Below are positions 23,690-32,049 of a DNA stretch of 64,000 nt, piece after piece (position 1 is the stretch's first letter; each line of letters starts with the position of its first letter). The notes under the pieces were generated by a model. It did no database searches and had not been told where the DNA came from. It was given only the letters and a program-made list of their open reading frames with translations. The DNA is taken from the NCBI RefSeq assembly GCF_017571525.1, contig NZ_JAGETY010000018.1, forward strand, positions 1 through 64,000, read 5' to 3'. Position numbers and translations under genes: made by a program. The DNA is from Hymenobacter sp. BT559. Lineage in GTDB: Bacteria > Bacteroidota > Bacteroidia > Cytophagales > Hymenobacteraceae.

Positions 23690-24766
23690 CTATTGGTCGA
23701 AGTCGACGGTGACCTCTGGCGACGTGGGCCGGGCCTGGCAGGTAAGCACGTACCCCTTCGCTACTTCTTCGGTCGAGAGCGAGTAGTTTACATCCATGGC
23801 CGCGGTGCCAGCGGTGACGCGGCCTAAACAGGTGCTGCACATGCCGTTCTTGCACGAATACGGCGCATCAATGCCCGCCGCTAGGGCCGCATCAAGCACG
23901 GTATCACCATAGTACGACATGTCGAGGCGGTAGGCGCGGCCGTCGAGGCGCACGGTCACCTGGCTCTTCTGGTCGTCTTCGCCCACCGGGCGGAGGGGGG
24001 CCGCCGTTTTGCTAGGGCCACTGGCCGAGGCAAAAAGCTCAAAGTGAATATTTTCTGGCGCTACGCCGGCTTCGGAGAGGGCCGCGCGCACGCCGTGTAT
24101 CATTTCCTCGGGGCCACAGATAAACGCCTCGTCGAGGCTGGCGGCCGGAATAAGCTGCCGCAGCAGCTGCGCCGTTTTGGCCTCGTCTACCCGCCCATAA
24201 AACAAGTCGCTTTCGCCCTGCTCGCGGCTTAGAATATGGTACACGCTCAGCCGGCCGAGAAATTTATTCTTCAGGCCTTCAATCTGTTCCTTGAAAATAA
24301 TGGAGTTGCGGCCCCGGTTGCCATACACCAGGTACACGTGGCTGGCCGGCTCCGTGAGGAGCACCGTGCGTGCTATGCTTAGGATGGGTGTGATGCCGCT
24401 GCCGGCCGCAAACAGCGCGTAGCGTTTGGCCTGGCTAGGGTGCAGAGTGGGGGTGAAGCGGCCTTGAGGGGGCAGAACCTCCAGCGTGTCGCCGGGGCGC
24501 AGGCCGTCTTCCACGGCTAGGGTCGAAAAGCGGCCGCCCGGCACTTTTTTGATGGCCACGCGCCATTCCTCATCGAGCGGACTGCTGGAAATAGAATAGC
24601 TACGGCGCAGTTCCTCGCCCTCGTGCTCGCGGCGCAGCGTGAGGTACTGGCCCGGCTGGTAGCGAAACGTTTCGCGCAGCTCGGCCGGCACCTCGAAGGC
24701 CAGCGACACGCAGTCAGGCGTTTCGCGGGTGATGCTCTTGATTGTTAACTTATGAAAGCGGCTCAT
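23690..24766 (-). CDS. paaE: PaaE, reductase of phenylacetyl-CoA epoxidase
   Basis: The 358-aa NADPH-dependent reductase feeds electrons to PaaABC. An FAD domain is shown by RYQPGQYLTLR and RRSYSISSSP. The NAD(P) domain has LFAAGSGITPILSI and the end motif EAFICGPEEMI. The C-terminal plant-type [2Fe-2S] domain has YSCKNGMCSTCLGRV, with a last Cys in VLTCQA. The 141-base gap upstream, before paaK ends, contains a small CCAGGC-TAG-GCCTGG hairpin and nothing else I recognise. Confidence 0.95.
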   Translation of the reverse strand: MSRFHKLTIKSITRETPDCVSLAFEVPAELRETFRYQPGQYLTLRREHEGEELRRSYSISSSPLDEEWRVAIKKVPGGRFSTLAVEDGLRPGDTLEVLPPQGRFTPTLHPSQAKRYALFAAGSGITPILSIARTVLLTEPASHVYLVYGNRGRNSIIFKEQIEGLKNKFLGRLSVYHILSREQGESDLFYGRVDEAKTAQLLRQLIPAASLDEAFICGPEEMIHGVRAALSEAGVAPENIHFELFASASGPSKTAAPLRPVGEDDQKSQVTVRLDGRAYRLDMSYYGDTVLDAALAAGIDAPYSCKNGMCSTCLGRVTAGTAAMDVNYSLSTEEVAKGYVLTCQARPTSPEVTVDFDQ

Positions 24767-24908
24767 TTGTAGTTAGTTTCTTGCGCAATAATCGTTATCA
24801 GGCTGCGCTTGCCGAAGCATTGCTTCCACTTTACCAGGCTAGGCCTGGCGGCGCGAGCGAGACGCTGTGGCCAGCGCAGGCTGACGTACGGGTTGGGTTC
24901 TACCCTCG

Positions 24909-26258
24909 CTACTTCAGCTCCCGCAGGTCCTTCACCCGGTTTAGTTTGCCGCCTTCACTACGTGGCAGTTGGCCGCAGCCTAGCAAATTCACGCGCATGC
25001 TGAGGCCGATGTTGTCCTTGATTTTCTTGGCAAAGCTGCCTTGCAGCTGGCGCAGGCTGTCGTGCTGCTGCACGTGCTCGGGGGTGAGGGCCGCCGTGGC
25101 CAGGCCTAATTCACGCAGCAGGGGCTCGGCCACTTCCACGTTTACTTCTACCTCGTCGAGGCTGCCGCGCCGGGTAGCTACCACCTGGTAATAGGGACTA
25201 GCATGGGTCAGCCCGCTGATAATATCTTCGACCTGCGTGGGAAAGAAATTAACGCCCCGAATGATGAGCATATCGTCGGCCCGGCCCCGGATGGGACCCA
25301 TTTTTACGTGGGTGCGCTTCACCGAGTGGTCGTAGTAGATATTGGTGATGTCACCCGTCCAGTAGCGCAGAATGGGCATTGCTTTCTTCGTGAGAGTGCT
25401 GAAAACCAGCACACCCAGTTCGCCATCTGCCACGGGCTCGCTAGTGTCTTTGTCTACCACTTCGGGGTAAAAGTGGTCTTCCCAGATGTAGCTGCCGGTG
25501 CCGCGCTCATCCACGTCCTCCTGCGAGATGCCGGGGCCCAGGATTTCACTCAGGCCATAAATATTGGTGGCGGCCACGTGCAGGCCGTCCTGCACCTGCG
25601 TCCGGATGGCCTCGCTCCAGGGTTCGGCCCCTAGTACGGCCAGCTTCAAATTGATGGCCTCTGGCGCAATGCCGCGCCGCTGCATTTCCTCGGCCAGCAC
25701 CTGGGCGTAGGAAGGGGTAGCGCAAATGATTTCGGGCCGAAAATCCTGAAGCAGCTGGAGCTGCCGGTCGGTGCTGCCCCCCGATACCGGAATGACCGTG
25801 AGGCCCAGCTTCTCGGCGCCGTAGTGCAGGCCGAGCCCGCCCGTGAAAAGGCCGTAGCCATAGGCATTCTGCACTTTCATGCCCGGTCGGCAACCCGCAG
25901 CCACCAGCGAGCGGGCCACTACCTCAGAGAAAATGCCGAGGTCGCCGGCCGTGTAGCCTACCACCGTAGCCTTGCCCGTAGTACCGCTCGAGCAATGCAG
26001 CCGCGCCACCTCCGTTTCGGGCACGGCGAAGAGGCCAAAGGGATAGTTGTCCCGAAAATCAGCCTTTTTAGTAAAGCCGAGCTTCGTTAAGTCCTCCAAC
26101 CCGCGAAACGTGGCCGGGTTGATACCCGCCTCGGCGAACTTGCGCTGGTAGAACGGCACCCGTTCGTTCAAATAAGCGACCTGCTCCTTGAGCAGGGCAT
26201 TTTGCAAGGCGCGCAGCTGTGGCCGTGGCAGGCGCTCGATGTCGGGGTTGAAGAGCAT
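24909..26258 (-). CDS. paaK: Phenylacetate--CoA ligase
   Basis: The 449-aa adenylate-forming enzyme activates phenylacetate with ATP and CoA, the entry step of the pathway. The P-loop-like motif is SSGTTGKA (residues 90-97). The family segments NAYGYGLFTGGLGLHYGAE, IYGLSEILGPG and RGRADDMLIIRGVNFFPTQ are all present. The start at 26258 is the only sensible Met. A palindromic operator-like site lies 45 bases upstream. Confidence 0.97.
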   Translation of the reverse strand: MLFNPDIERLPRPQLRALQNALLKEQVAYLNERVPFYQRKFAEAGINPATFRGLEDLTKLGFTKKADFRDNYPFGLFAVPETEVARLHCSSGTTGKATVVGYTAGDLGIFSEVVARSLVAAGCRPGMKVQNAYGYGLFTGGLGLHYGAEKLGLTVIPVSGGSTDRQLQLLQDFRPEIICATPSYAQVLAEEMQRRGIAPEAINLKLAVLGAEPWSEAIRTQVQDGLHVAATNIYGLSEILGPGISQEDVDERGTGSYIWEDHFYPEVVDKDTSEPVADGELGVLVFSTLTKKAMPILRYWTGDITNIYYDHSVKRTHVKMGPIRGRADDMLIIRGVNFFPTQVEDIISGLTHASPYYQVVATRRGSLDEVEVNVEVAEPLLRELGLATAALTPEHVQQHDSLRQLQGSFAKKIKDNIGLSMRVNLLGCGQLPRSEGGKLNRVKDLRELK

Positions 26259-26302
26259 GGCGGGGCTAGGGTGGGAGAGTAGCCAGGTTAACGCCGTAAA
26301 AC

Positions 26303-26318
26303 TAACAAACGTTTGTTA
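26303..26318 (-). promoter_or_regulatory. Operator-like perfect palindrome upstream of paaK
   Basis: TAACAAACGTTTGTTA is a perfect 16-base palindrome preceded by AC. It shares ACTAACAA and the GTT arm with the palindrome at paaA. The right half overlaps AACGTTTG, one mismatch from TAnnTTTG on the minus strand, so a bound protein would cover the promoter. Known PaaR-type operators also have AACG/CGTT half-sites. Confidence 0.55.
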
Positions 26319-26342
26319 TGCTGTAGCGCAAAAATTTGAGCT

Positions 26343-26379
26343 AGCCCGCGCGTGAAGCCGCAGCTTTATTACGCGGGCT
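26343..26379 (-). terminator. Possible terminator after cinA
   Basis: AGCCCGCG and CGCGGGCT are complementary across a 21-base loop. On the minus strand the stem is followed after a few bases by ATTTTTG. It would separate cinA from paaK. Confidence 0.5.
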
Positions 26380-26397
26380 GGCCCAGTAGGCGCTATG

Positions 26398-27663
26398 CTA
26401 CACCTTCAACAGCTCGGCCTCGCGGTGGCCGGCTAGCTGCTGCCACAGCAGTATCAGCACGGCCTGCGTGGTGTACTCGATATTGGTTTGGCGGCCGCGG
26501 TCGATGTTGATTTGGCGGCTCACGGTGCCGGCCGGCGTGGCGCAGGCAATGCAGATGGTGCCCACCGGCTTGAGCGGCGTGCCGCCGCCCGGCCCGGCAA
26601 TGCCGCTCGTAGCCAGGGCCACATCGCAGCCCAGGCGGGCGCGGGCGCCCTCGGCCATTTCGCGCACGGTGGGCTCGCTCACGGCACCGTGCTGGCCCAG
26701 CGTTTCGGCATTGACCCCTAGCAGGCTTTCTTTTAAGTCATTATCATAGGCCACCACGCTGCCGCGGAAGTAGGCCGAGCTGCCCGGCACGCTGGTAATG
26801 CGCTGGGCTACCGCGCCGCCGGTGCAGCTTTCGGCGGTGCCAAGCTGCCAGTTTTTAGCCTTCAGCAACTGGCCCACCACCACTTCGAGCGGCGAGTCTT
26901 CTTCGGCAAAAATGTAGCTGCCAATGCGCTCGCGCAGGGCGGGCAGCAGGGCCAGCATGCGGCCGCGCAGGTCGGGCTGGCTATCGGAGGTGCCGGTGAG
27001 GCGCAGGCGCACGCTGCCCAGGCTGGGCAGGTAGGCCAGCTTCACGTTGGGCGGCAGGGCGCTTTCCCAGTCCTTTATTTTTTCGGCCAAGAACGACTCG
27101 CCCAGTCCGGCTGTCATCACCACTACGTGCTCGATGGGGGCTAGCTGAAATTTCTCCTGCAGCTTGGGCAGCACCTGGTCCGTCATCAGGCGCTTCATCT
27201 CGAAGGGCACCCCGGGCATGCTGATGAAGACCGTGCCACCGTCCTCTATCCACATGCCCGGAGCGGTGCCCACGGCATTGTGCAGCACTTCCGTGCCTTC
27301 GGGCACCATGGCTTGCTGGCGGTTCACGTCAAGCATGGGCCTGTTGAAGCGCTTAAATATCTCCTCTACGTGGCGCAAAGTAGGCGCGTGCTCGACCAGT
27401 TCGCGGCCGAAGTACCGGGCCAGCACGTGCTTGGTGAGGTCGTCTTTGGTGGGGCCGAGGCCGCCGGTGGTCAAAATAACCTTGGCGCGCTGCCGGGCCT
27501 GGTCGAGGGCGGCTACTATTTCGTCGGCGCGGTCGCTCACGCTCGTTATCTGGCGCACGCGCAGGCCTAGCCGACCCAGCTGCTGGCCCATAAAGGCCGA
27601 ATTAGTATCCACGACCTGCCCGTAGAGCAGTTCGTCGCCGATTGTCATGATTTCAACGTCCAT
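26398..27663 (-). CDS. cinA: CinA family protein (NMN deamidase / ADP-ribose pyrophosphatase-like)
   Basis: The 421-aa product has both CinA domains. The N-terminal MoaB/MogA-like COG1058 domain shows EIMTIGDELLYGQVVDTNS, ILTTGGLGPTKDDLTKHV and FISMPGVPFEMKRLM. The C-terminal PncC nicotinamide-nucleotide amidase domain shows LGTAESCTGGAVAQRITSVP and ALATSGIAGPGGGTP. It should recycle nicotinamide mononucleotide formed during NAD turnover. It is divergent from the DUF4197 gene. Confidence 0.95.
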   Translation of the reverse strand: MDVEIMTIGDELLYGQVVDTNSAFMGQQLGRLGLRVRQITSVSDRADEIVAALDQARQRAKVILTTGGLGPTKDDLTKHVLARYFGRELVEHAPTLRHVEEIFKRFNRPMLDVNRQQAMVPEGTEVLHNAVGTAPGMWIEDGGTVFISMPGVPFEMKRLMTDQVLPKLQEKFQLAPIEHVVVMTAGLGESFLAEKIKDWESALPPNVKLAYLPSLGSVRLRLTGTSDSQPDLRGRMLALLPALRERIGSYIFAEEDSPLEVVVGQLLKAKNWQLGTAESCTGGAVAQRITSVPGSSAYFRGSVVAYDNDLKESLLGVNAETLGQHGAVSEPTVREMAEGARARLGCDVALATSGIAGPGGGTPLKPVGTICIACATPAGTVSRQINIDRGRQTNIEYTTQAVLILLWQQLAGHREAELLKV

Positions 27664-27781
27664 CGGGAAAGAAGCGAATAGTTTGGCAGGGTTTTGTAGA
27701 GAACTTTGCAGCCGAGTGCCTGCAGGACAGCTATACGCGCCGTCCGGTTTTTATGCACCGCTATTTTCTTTTTTCTGCCTA

Positions 27782-28606
27782 ATGAAAAACCTACTCCTGG
27801 CGCTGGCCCTGTGCAGTGCCGCCCCGGCCCTGGCCCAAACCGCCAAAAAAGCCACGACCACCAAGAAAACCACCGTCGTGAAAAAGGCTCCGGCCAAAAA
27901 AGCTGCCACGCCAGCTAAGAAAACTACCACGACTACCACTACCAAAACCGCCGCTGCTGCCACCCCGGCCCCCGCACCGGTAGCGCCGCTCACCGAGGCC
28001 GAGGCCGCCAGCGGCCTGCGCGAAGCGCTCACCACGGGCATCACCAAGGCCGTTGGCTTTGCTTCCGAAAAGGATGGTTTCAACCTGAACGACGATATCC
28101 GCATCCAGTTTCCGCCCGATGCGCAGCTAGTATCTACCACGCTGAGTGCCCTGCCGGGCCCCATTGGCAAGCAGGCGGTGGAGCAAGTGACCAACCTGCT
28201 GAACCGCGCCGCCGAAACAGCCGCCCCCGCTGCGAAAGACATCTTTATGAATGCCTTGCAGCAGCTTACCCTCACCGATGCACTCACGCTCGTGACGAGC
28301 TCGCAGAAGGATGCCGCCACCCAGCTGCTGCGCAAAAACTCGGAGGCCGCCCTCAACGCGGCCCTGCGCCCGAGCATCGTGCAGAGCCTCGACCAGGTGG
28401 GGGCCAACTCTGCCTATGCCAAGCTCATCGAGCGCTACAATAAAATTCCGCTCGTGACGCCCGCCAGCGCCAACCTCACCGATTACGTCACCAAAGAAAC
28501 CGTCGACGGCCTGTTTATCCTGCTAGCCCAGCAGGAGGCCAAAATTCGCCAGAACCCGGCTGCCCAGTCTACGGCGTTGCTCAAGCGCGTATTTGGCGGA
28601 AAATAA
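27782..28606 (+). CDS. DUF4197 domain protein, exported
   Basis: The 274-aa product starts with a signal peptide MKNLLLALALCSAAPALAQ, so the Met at 27782 is preferred over 27647. A Lys/Thr/Ala-rich low-complexity stretch follows (about residues 20-75). The remaining 200 or so residues match DUF4197: GLREALTTGITKAVGFASE, DDIRIQFPPDAQLVSTTLSAL, and PLVTPASANLTDYVTKETVDG, ending in a GLFILLAQQEAKIRQNP-type segment. The family is periplasmic and of unknown function. Confidence 0.87.
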   Translation: MKNLLLALALCSAAPALAQTAKKATTTKKTTVVKKAPAKKAATPAKKTTTTTTTKTAAAATPAPAPVAPLTEAEAASGLREALTTGITKAVGFASEKDGFNLNDDIRIQFPPDAQLVSTTLSALPGPIGKQAVEQVTNLLNRAAETAAPAAKDIFMNALQQLTLTDALTLVTSSQKDAATQLLRKNSEAALNAALRPSIVQSLDQVGANSAYAKLIERYNKIPLVTPASANLTDYVTKETVDGLFILLAQQEAKIRQNPAAQSTALLKRVFGGK

Positions 28607-28648
28607 ATCGCCGGCTCATGCGGGCCTAATCGACTGATACTGAAGTTT

Positions 28649-28678
28649 GCCCCGGTAGCACCGCTGCCGGGGCTTTTT
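28649..28678 (+). terminator. Terminator after the DUF4197 gene
   Basis: GCCCCGG-T-AGC and GCT-G-CCGGGGC pair around a short ACC loop and run into TTTTTG. Confidence 0.75.
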
Positions 28679-28756
28679 GTTGGCACGCTCCCGGGCTTAA
28701 ACCTTCGCTGAGAACGCAGTTCCAAGGATGGTAACTTTCCTTAATCTGCTTATTTC

Positions 28757-30313
28757 ATGAAGTTTACATCTGTACTAAAGATGAGTTTGTTGAGCCTGCT
28801 CGCCGTGGGCTGCCACAAGGAGGAGGACGTAGCGCCAACCCCGGTGGGGCCAGTACGGCTAGCCCTGAATGCGGGGGCGCTGGTACTCAACCCCTCGGGC
28901 TATGCGCCGCTTTCGGCGCAGCTCTCGTTTCAGTCGCCCCAGAGCGGGCGTGTGCGCCTGGTGGTGCACGGCCGGCACGGGGCAGCTTCTGATGTGGTGC
29001 AGCAGTTCAGCGACGAGGGCACCACGCACACAGTGCCCATCCTGGGCCTGTATGCCGACTATGCCAACTCGGTGCAGGTGCAGCTGGTAAACCCCGAAGG
29101 CCAGGCCCTGGCCGATACGACGCTCACCATCCAAACCGGCCCGCTGCCGGCCAATATGCCCACCGTAAGCGTGGCCCAGGGCACGCCGCCCAGCGGGCTA
29201 GGGGGTGATTTTTCGCTGGTCAGCAACTTCAGCGTTTCTAACCCCCAAATACCGCTGGTGCTGGATAATTACGGCGATATTCGCTGGCTTTTAGACTATT
29301 CAAGCAGCCCGGAGCTGGCGCATCTTAGCTACGACTGCGGCATCAACCGGCTGAAAAACGGTAATTACTACTTTGGGGACATCGCAACGAGCCGGCTCTA
29401 CGAAGTAAACGTATTCGGCGCCATCGTCAATCGCTGGGACTTGCCGGGCTACGCTTTTCACCACGAAGTATATGAAAAGCCAGATGGCAATTTTCTGGTG
29501 TCGGTAAGCAAAGCCGGGAGTACTCATCCCGATGGCACGCCCACAATAGAAGACTACGTGGTGGAAGTAGACCGCCACGCCAACCAGCTCGTGCATACAT
29601 GGGACCTCAAGCAGGCGTTCAACGAAAATCGCCACGCCCTGGAAACCGACCCCACCGACTGGCTGCACGTGAATGCCTTGCTCTACGACCCTAGCGACAA
29701 TACCATTATCGTGTCGGGCCGCTACCAGGGCGTAGCCAAGCTCACCTACGACAACCAGGTGAAATGGCTGCTGGCCCCGCACCGGGGCTGGGGCCCCAAC
29801 CGGCTGGGCCAGGACCTGCGCCAGCAGCTGCTCACACCCCTCGATGCCGGCGGGGCGGCCATCGCCGACACGGCGGTGGTGGCGGGCTCGGCCAATCATC
29901 CCGATTTTGAGTGGAACTGGTATCAGCATTCCATCCAGCTAATGCCCAACGGCGACCTGCTGCTGTTTGACAATGGCACCAACCGCAACTTTATTCGCAA
30001 CGCCGCCACGCACTACAGCCGGGCGGTAGTGTTCCACATCGACCCCGCGGCCCACACGGTGCGCCAAACCTGGACCTACGGGGCCGCCCGTGGGGCCGAT
30101 ACCTACTCCGCCATTGTATCGCGGGTGCAGTACCTGCCGGCCGTCAACCACCTGATGTTCTGCCCCGGCTTTAATGTGCCCAATGGCACGGGGAGCGGCG
30201 GCAAAATAATCGAGGTAGACTATGCCACCCGGCAGCCGGTGTTTGAAATGAGCCTGAGCGCAGCCAATAGCTGGGCCTTCCACCGGTCGCAGCGCATGGG
30301 ACTCTACCCCTGA
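28757..30313 (+). CDS. Aryl-sulfate sulfotransferase-like lipoprotein
   Basis: The 518-aa protein begins MKFTSVLKMSLLSLLAVGCHK, a lipoprotein signal with Cys19. An N-terminal beta-sandwich (about 30-130) precedes a propeller with the arylsulfotransferase look. Visible parts are VLDNYGDIRWLLDYS, GINRLKNGNYYFGD, AFHHEVYEKPDGNFLVSV, DWLHVNALLYDPSDNTIIVS and WYQHSIQLMPNGDLLLFDNG. The conserved His residues in these segments fit the ASST active site, which moves sulfate between phenolic compounds. No DsbA/DsbB-like partner is adjacent. It is a single gene with a terminator on each side. Confidence 0.85.
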   Translation: MKFTSVLKMSLLSLLAVGCHKEEDVAPTPVGPVRLALNAGALVLNPSGYAPLSAQLSFQSPQSGRVRLVVHGRHGAASDVVQQFSDEGTTHTVPILGLYADYANSVQVQLVNPEGQALADTTLTIQTGPLPANMPTVSVAQGTPPSGLGGDFSLVSNFSVSNPQIPLVLDNYGDIRWLLDYSSSPELAHLSYDCGINRLKNGNYYFGDIATSRLYEVNVFGAIVNRWDLPGYAFHHEVYEKPDGNFLVSVSKAGSTHPDGTPTIEDYVVEVDRHANQLVHTWDLKQAFNENRHALETDPTDWLHVNALLYDPSDNTIIVSGRYQGVAKLTYDNQVKWLLAPHRGWGPNRLGQDLRQQLLTPLDAGGAAIADTAVVAGSANHPDFEWNWYQHSIQLMPNGDLLLFDNGTNRNFIRNAATHYSRAVVFHIDPAAHTVRQTWTYGAARGADTYSAIVSRVQYLPAVNHLMFCPGFNVPNGTGSGGKIIEVDYATRQPVFEMSLSAANSWAFHRSQRMGLYP

Positions 30314-30330
30314 GCCGACAGCACCGCGCC

Positions 30331-30372
30331 AACAAAAAGCGCCTTGCCGTTAGTGGCAAGGCGCTTTTTGTT
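30331..30372. terminator. Bidirectional terminator
   Basis: AACAAAAAGCGCCTTGCC and GGCAAGGCGCTTTTTGTT form a perfect 18-base stem around GTTAGT between convergent genes. Confidence 0.9.
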
Positions 30373-30388
30373 AGGGGCTGGTTGCCGC

Positions 30389-30742
30389 CTAGTAGTCGCT
30401 GTCGTAGTCGTCGCCGCGGCCCCGGCTGCGCGAGCTGCCGCCAAAGTCATCGTCATCATCGGCGTCGAGGTCATCCTCGTCGTCGAGGGGGGCTAGCCCA
30501 CTGCTGCCATCAGGGTCTTCGGCCGCCTCGGCGGTCGTAAATTCTTCTTCCGTCATGGAAGCCAGGTCGAGCGCCTCATCGTGCGAGGAGCCGGTATCGC
30601 GCCACATCAGGTAGTCGGCATATTTGGCCGAGAGCTGGTCTTCGCCCGAGCCCCGGGTTTTGGCGCCGCCCGTGCGGGCAAAGGTGTCCAGATTGTCGTC
30701 GTCGTCGAGGGCGTCGTCGTCCAGATTATCGTACTGTCGCAT
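30389..30742 (-). CDS. Very acidic small protein, unknown function
   Basis: The 117-aa product is dominated by Asp and Glu. An N-terminal run of LDDDALDDDDNLD and a C-terminal LDDEDDLDADDDDDFGG flank a more ordinary middle, DQLSAKYADYLMWRDTGSSH. The extreme tail is SRSRGRGDD. It is probably disordered. The middle segment looks conserved in style and may be the functional part, but I recognise no family. It has no signal peptide. Confidence 0.65.
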   Translation of the reverse strand: MRQYDNLDDDALDDDDNLDTFARTGGAKTRGSGEDQLSAKYADYLMWRDTGSSHDEALDLASMTEEEFTTAEAAEDPDGSSGLAPLDDEDDLDADDDDDFGGSSRSRGRGDDYDSDY

Positions 30743-30856
30743 AGCAAAGAGGGCAGTAGAGGGTAGAAAATATGGGTTTTAGAACGTAGGGCGAAGATAC
30801 GGGTGGGGCCGAAATGGGTTCGGCGCCCCCAACGCCCTGCGTCTAAAAATAACTCC

Positions 30857-31417
30857 CTAGGCCCGTAGCGCCACGCCGTGGTAGATTTCGGCCAGGGGTA
30901 AAGCCAGCTCCAAGTCGGGAATAGTGAGCACGGCTGCTAGCCCTGTAAAACCCTGCACCTCAAGGCTTCCTTCCTCAGTGCGCGAGCCTAGCGAAACCCG
31001 TGCCGCATATTCGGTTATCAGCACCACATGCTGCACCGTCGGAATGGCGTAGTACGCTTCAAATATTTCCTGAAAATGCGGCGGCATGGGGTGCGGCAGC
31101 ACCTTCACGAGCAGCGTAGGGTTGAGCAGCGTATCGCGGTGGGCATCGGCCAGGCGCAGTACCTTGCCGCCCACCAGCGCCACATCGGGGTAGGTGAAGA
31201 GCCCGGCGCCTAGCGCGTGCAGGCGCGTGCCCGGGCCCAGCACGGCCCAGCCGCGGCCTGCTACCTGGCTGGCCAGCAGCAGGGCGGTGTTTTCGGCAAT
31301 GAGCAGCTGTTCGGGCGTAGCGTCGGGCAGTGGGAAGACTTGGCCATCCAGGTATTCGCTACGCGTAGGGGCGAGCCGCTCGGCGGCCAGGTAGTTTTTT
31401 TCAGCGTCGCTGAGCAT
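30857..31417 (-). CDS. Uma2/DUF820-like protein, probably catalytically degenerate
   Basis: The 186-aa product follows the Uma2 restriction-endonuclease-like fold: TRSEYLDGQVFPLPDATPEQ, then LIAENTALLLASQV and FTYPDVALVGG with the PD-motif Asp78. In the usual NPTLIVEVLSPST strand the catalytic Glu is replaced by Lys105 (NPTLLVKVLPHPM). The following segment, EIFEAYYAIPTVQHVVLI, is standard. So the fold is clear but nuclease activity is doubtful. It lies eight bases downstream of the ABC ATPase gene, in the tail of the lpx operon. Confidence 0.8.
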   Translation of the reverse strand: MLSDAEKNYLAAERLAPTRSEYLDGQVFPLPDATPEQLLIAENTALLLASQVAGRGWAVLGPGTRLHALGAGLFTYPDVALVGGKVLRLADAHRDTLLNPTLLVKVLPHPMPPHFQEIFEAYYAIPTVQHVVLITEYAARVSLGSRTEEGSLEVQGFTGLAAVLTIPDLELALPLAEIYHGVALRA

Positions 31418-31425
31418 GGCACAAG

Positions 31426-32049
31426 CTATTGAAAGTCAGTGATGCGTACCTGCGCCTCGCAAAAGCCGTATTCGGCCGGCACGTTAGACGATACGATGAG
31501 CAATCGGCTTTCGCGCACCCTGGCCACGTGCTCCAGATACCAGGCCGCGCCCTGGGCGTCGAGGTTGGTGGTAGGCTCGTCGAGCAGCAGCAGCGGGGTG
31601 TCCGCGTACAGGGCCAGCCCCAACTTGAGGCGCTGCTTCATGCCCGACGAAAACGTGCGCACCGCCTGGTGCCGCGCCTTGTGCAGGTACATGATGTCCA
31701 CTAAATCGGGGATTGACACGCCCGGCCGTAGTGGCTTAAGCCGGGTGTGGAAGGCTAGCAGCTCCAGCAGGGTAAAGTCCTCCGGCAGCTCCAGATAAGG
31801 TGCGCAGTAAGCCAGCAGTCGCGGCACCTCGGCTACGGGCACCGGCTTGCCGCTGAGGGCCGACTCGTAGCGCACCGTGCCCTCGCTAGGCAGCAGTTGC
31901 CCCGCCAATATGCTGAGCAGCGTGCTTTTACCCGCGCCATTGGGCCCCAAAATAGCTGTGGCGGAGCCCGGCTCAAAAGAATAGCTCAGGTTCCGGAAAA
32001 CCCATTGGCGGCCGTAGCGGCGGCCCAGGTCTTGGGCATCAAGCCGCAT
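31426..32049 (-). CDS. ABC transporter ATP-binding protein (orphan)
   Basis: The 207-aa ATPase has Walker A GPNGAGKST (about 35-43), the signature FSSGMKQRLKLG, Walker B LLLLDEPTTNLD, and a switch-like region near LLIVSSN, where the usual His is replaced by Asn. Its closest style is the single-domain type used with CcmB-like or ABC-2 permeases. No permease gene is adjacent. Its ATG overlaps the lpxA stop (TAATG), so translation is coupled to lipid A synthesis genes. Confidence 0.88.
   Translation of the reverse strand: MRLDAQDLGRRYGRQWVFRNLSYSFEPGSATAILGPNGAGKSTLLSILAGQLLPSEGTVRYESALSGKPVPVAEVPRLLAYCAPYLELPEDFTLLELLAFHTRLKPLRPGVSIPDLVDIMYLHKARHQAVRTFSSGMKQRLKLGLALYADTPLLLLDEPTTNLDAQGAAWYLEHVARVRESRLLIVSSNVPAEYGFCEAQVRITDFQ

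Noticed and set aside
24834..24848. CCAGGC-TAG-GCCTGG hairpin between paaE and paaK as an attenuator
   Set aside because: The stem is only six bases with no T-run or competing structure, so it is mentioned with paaE but not listed as a site.
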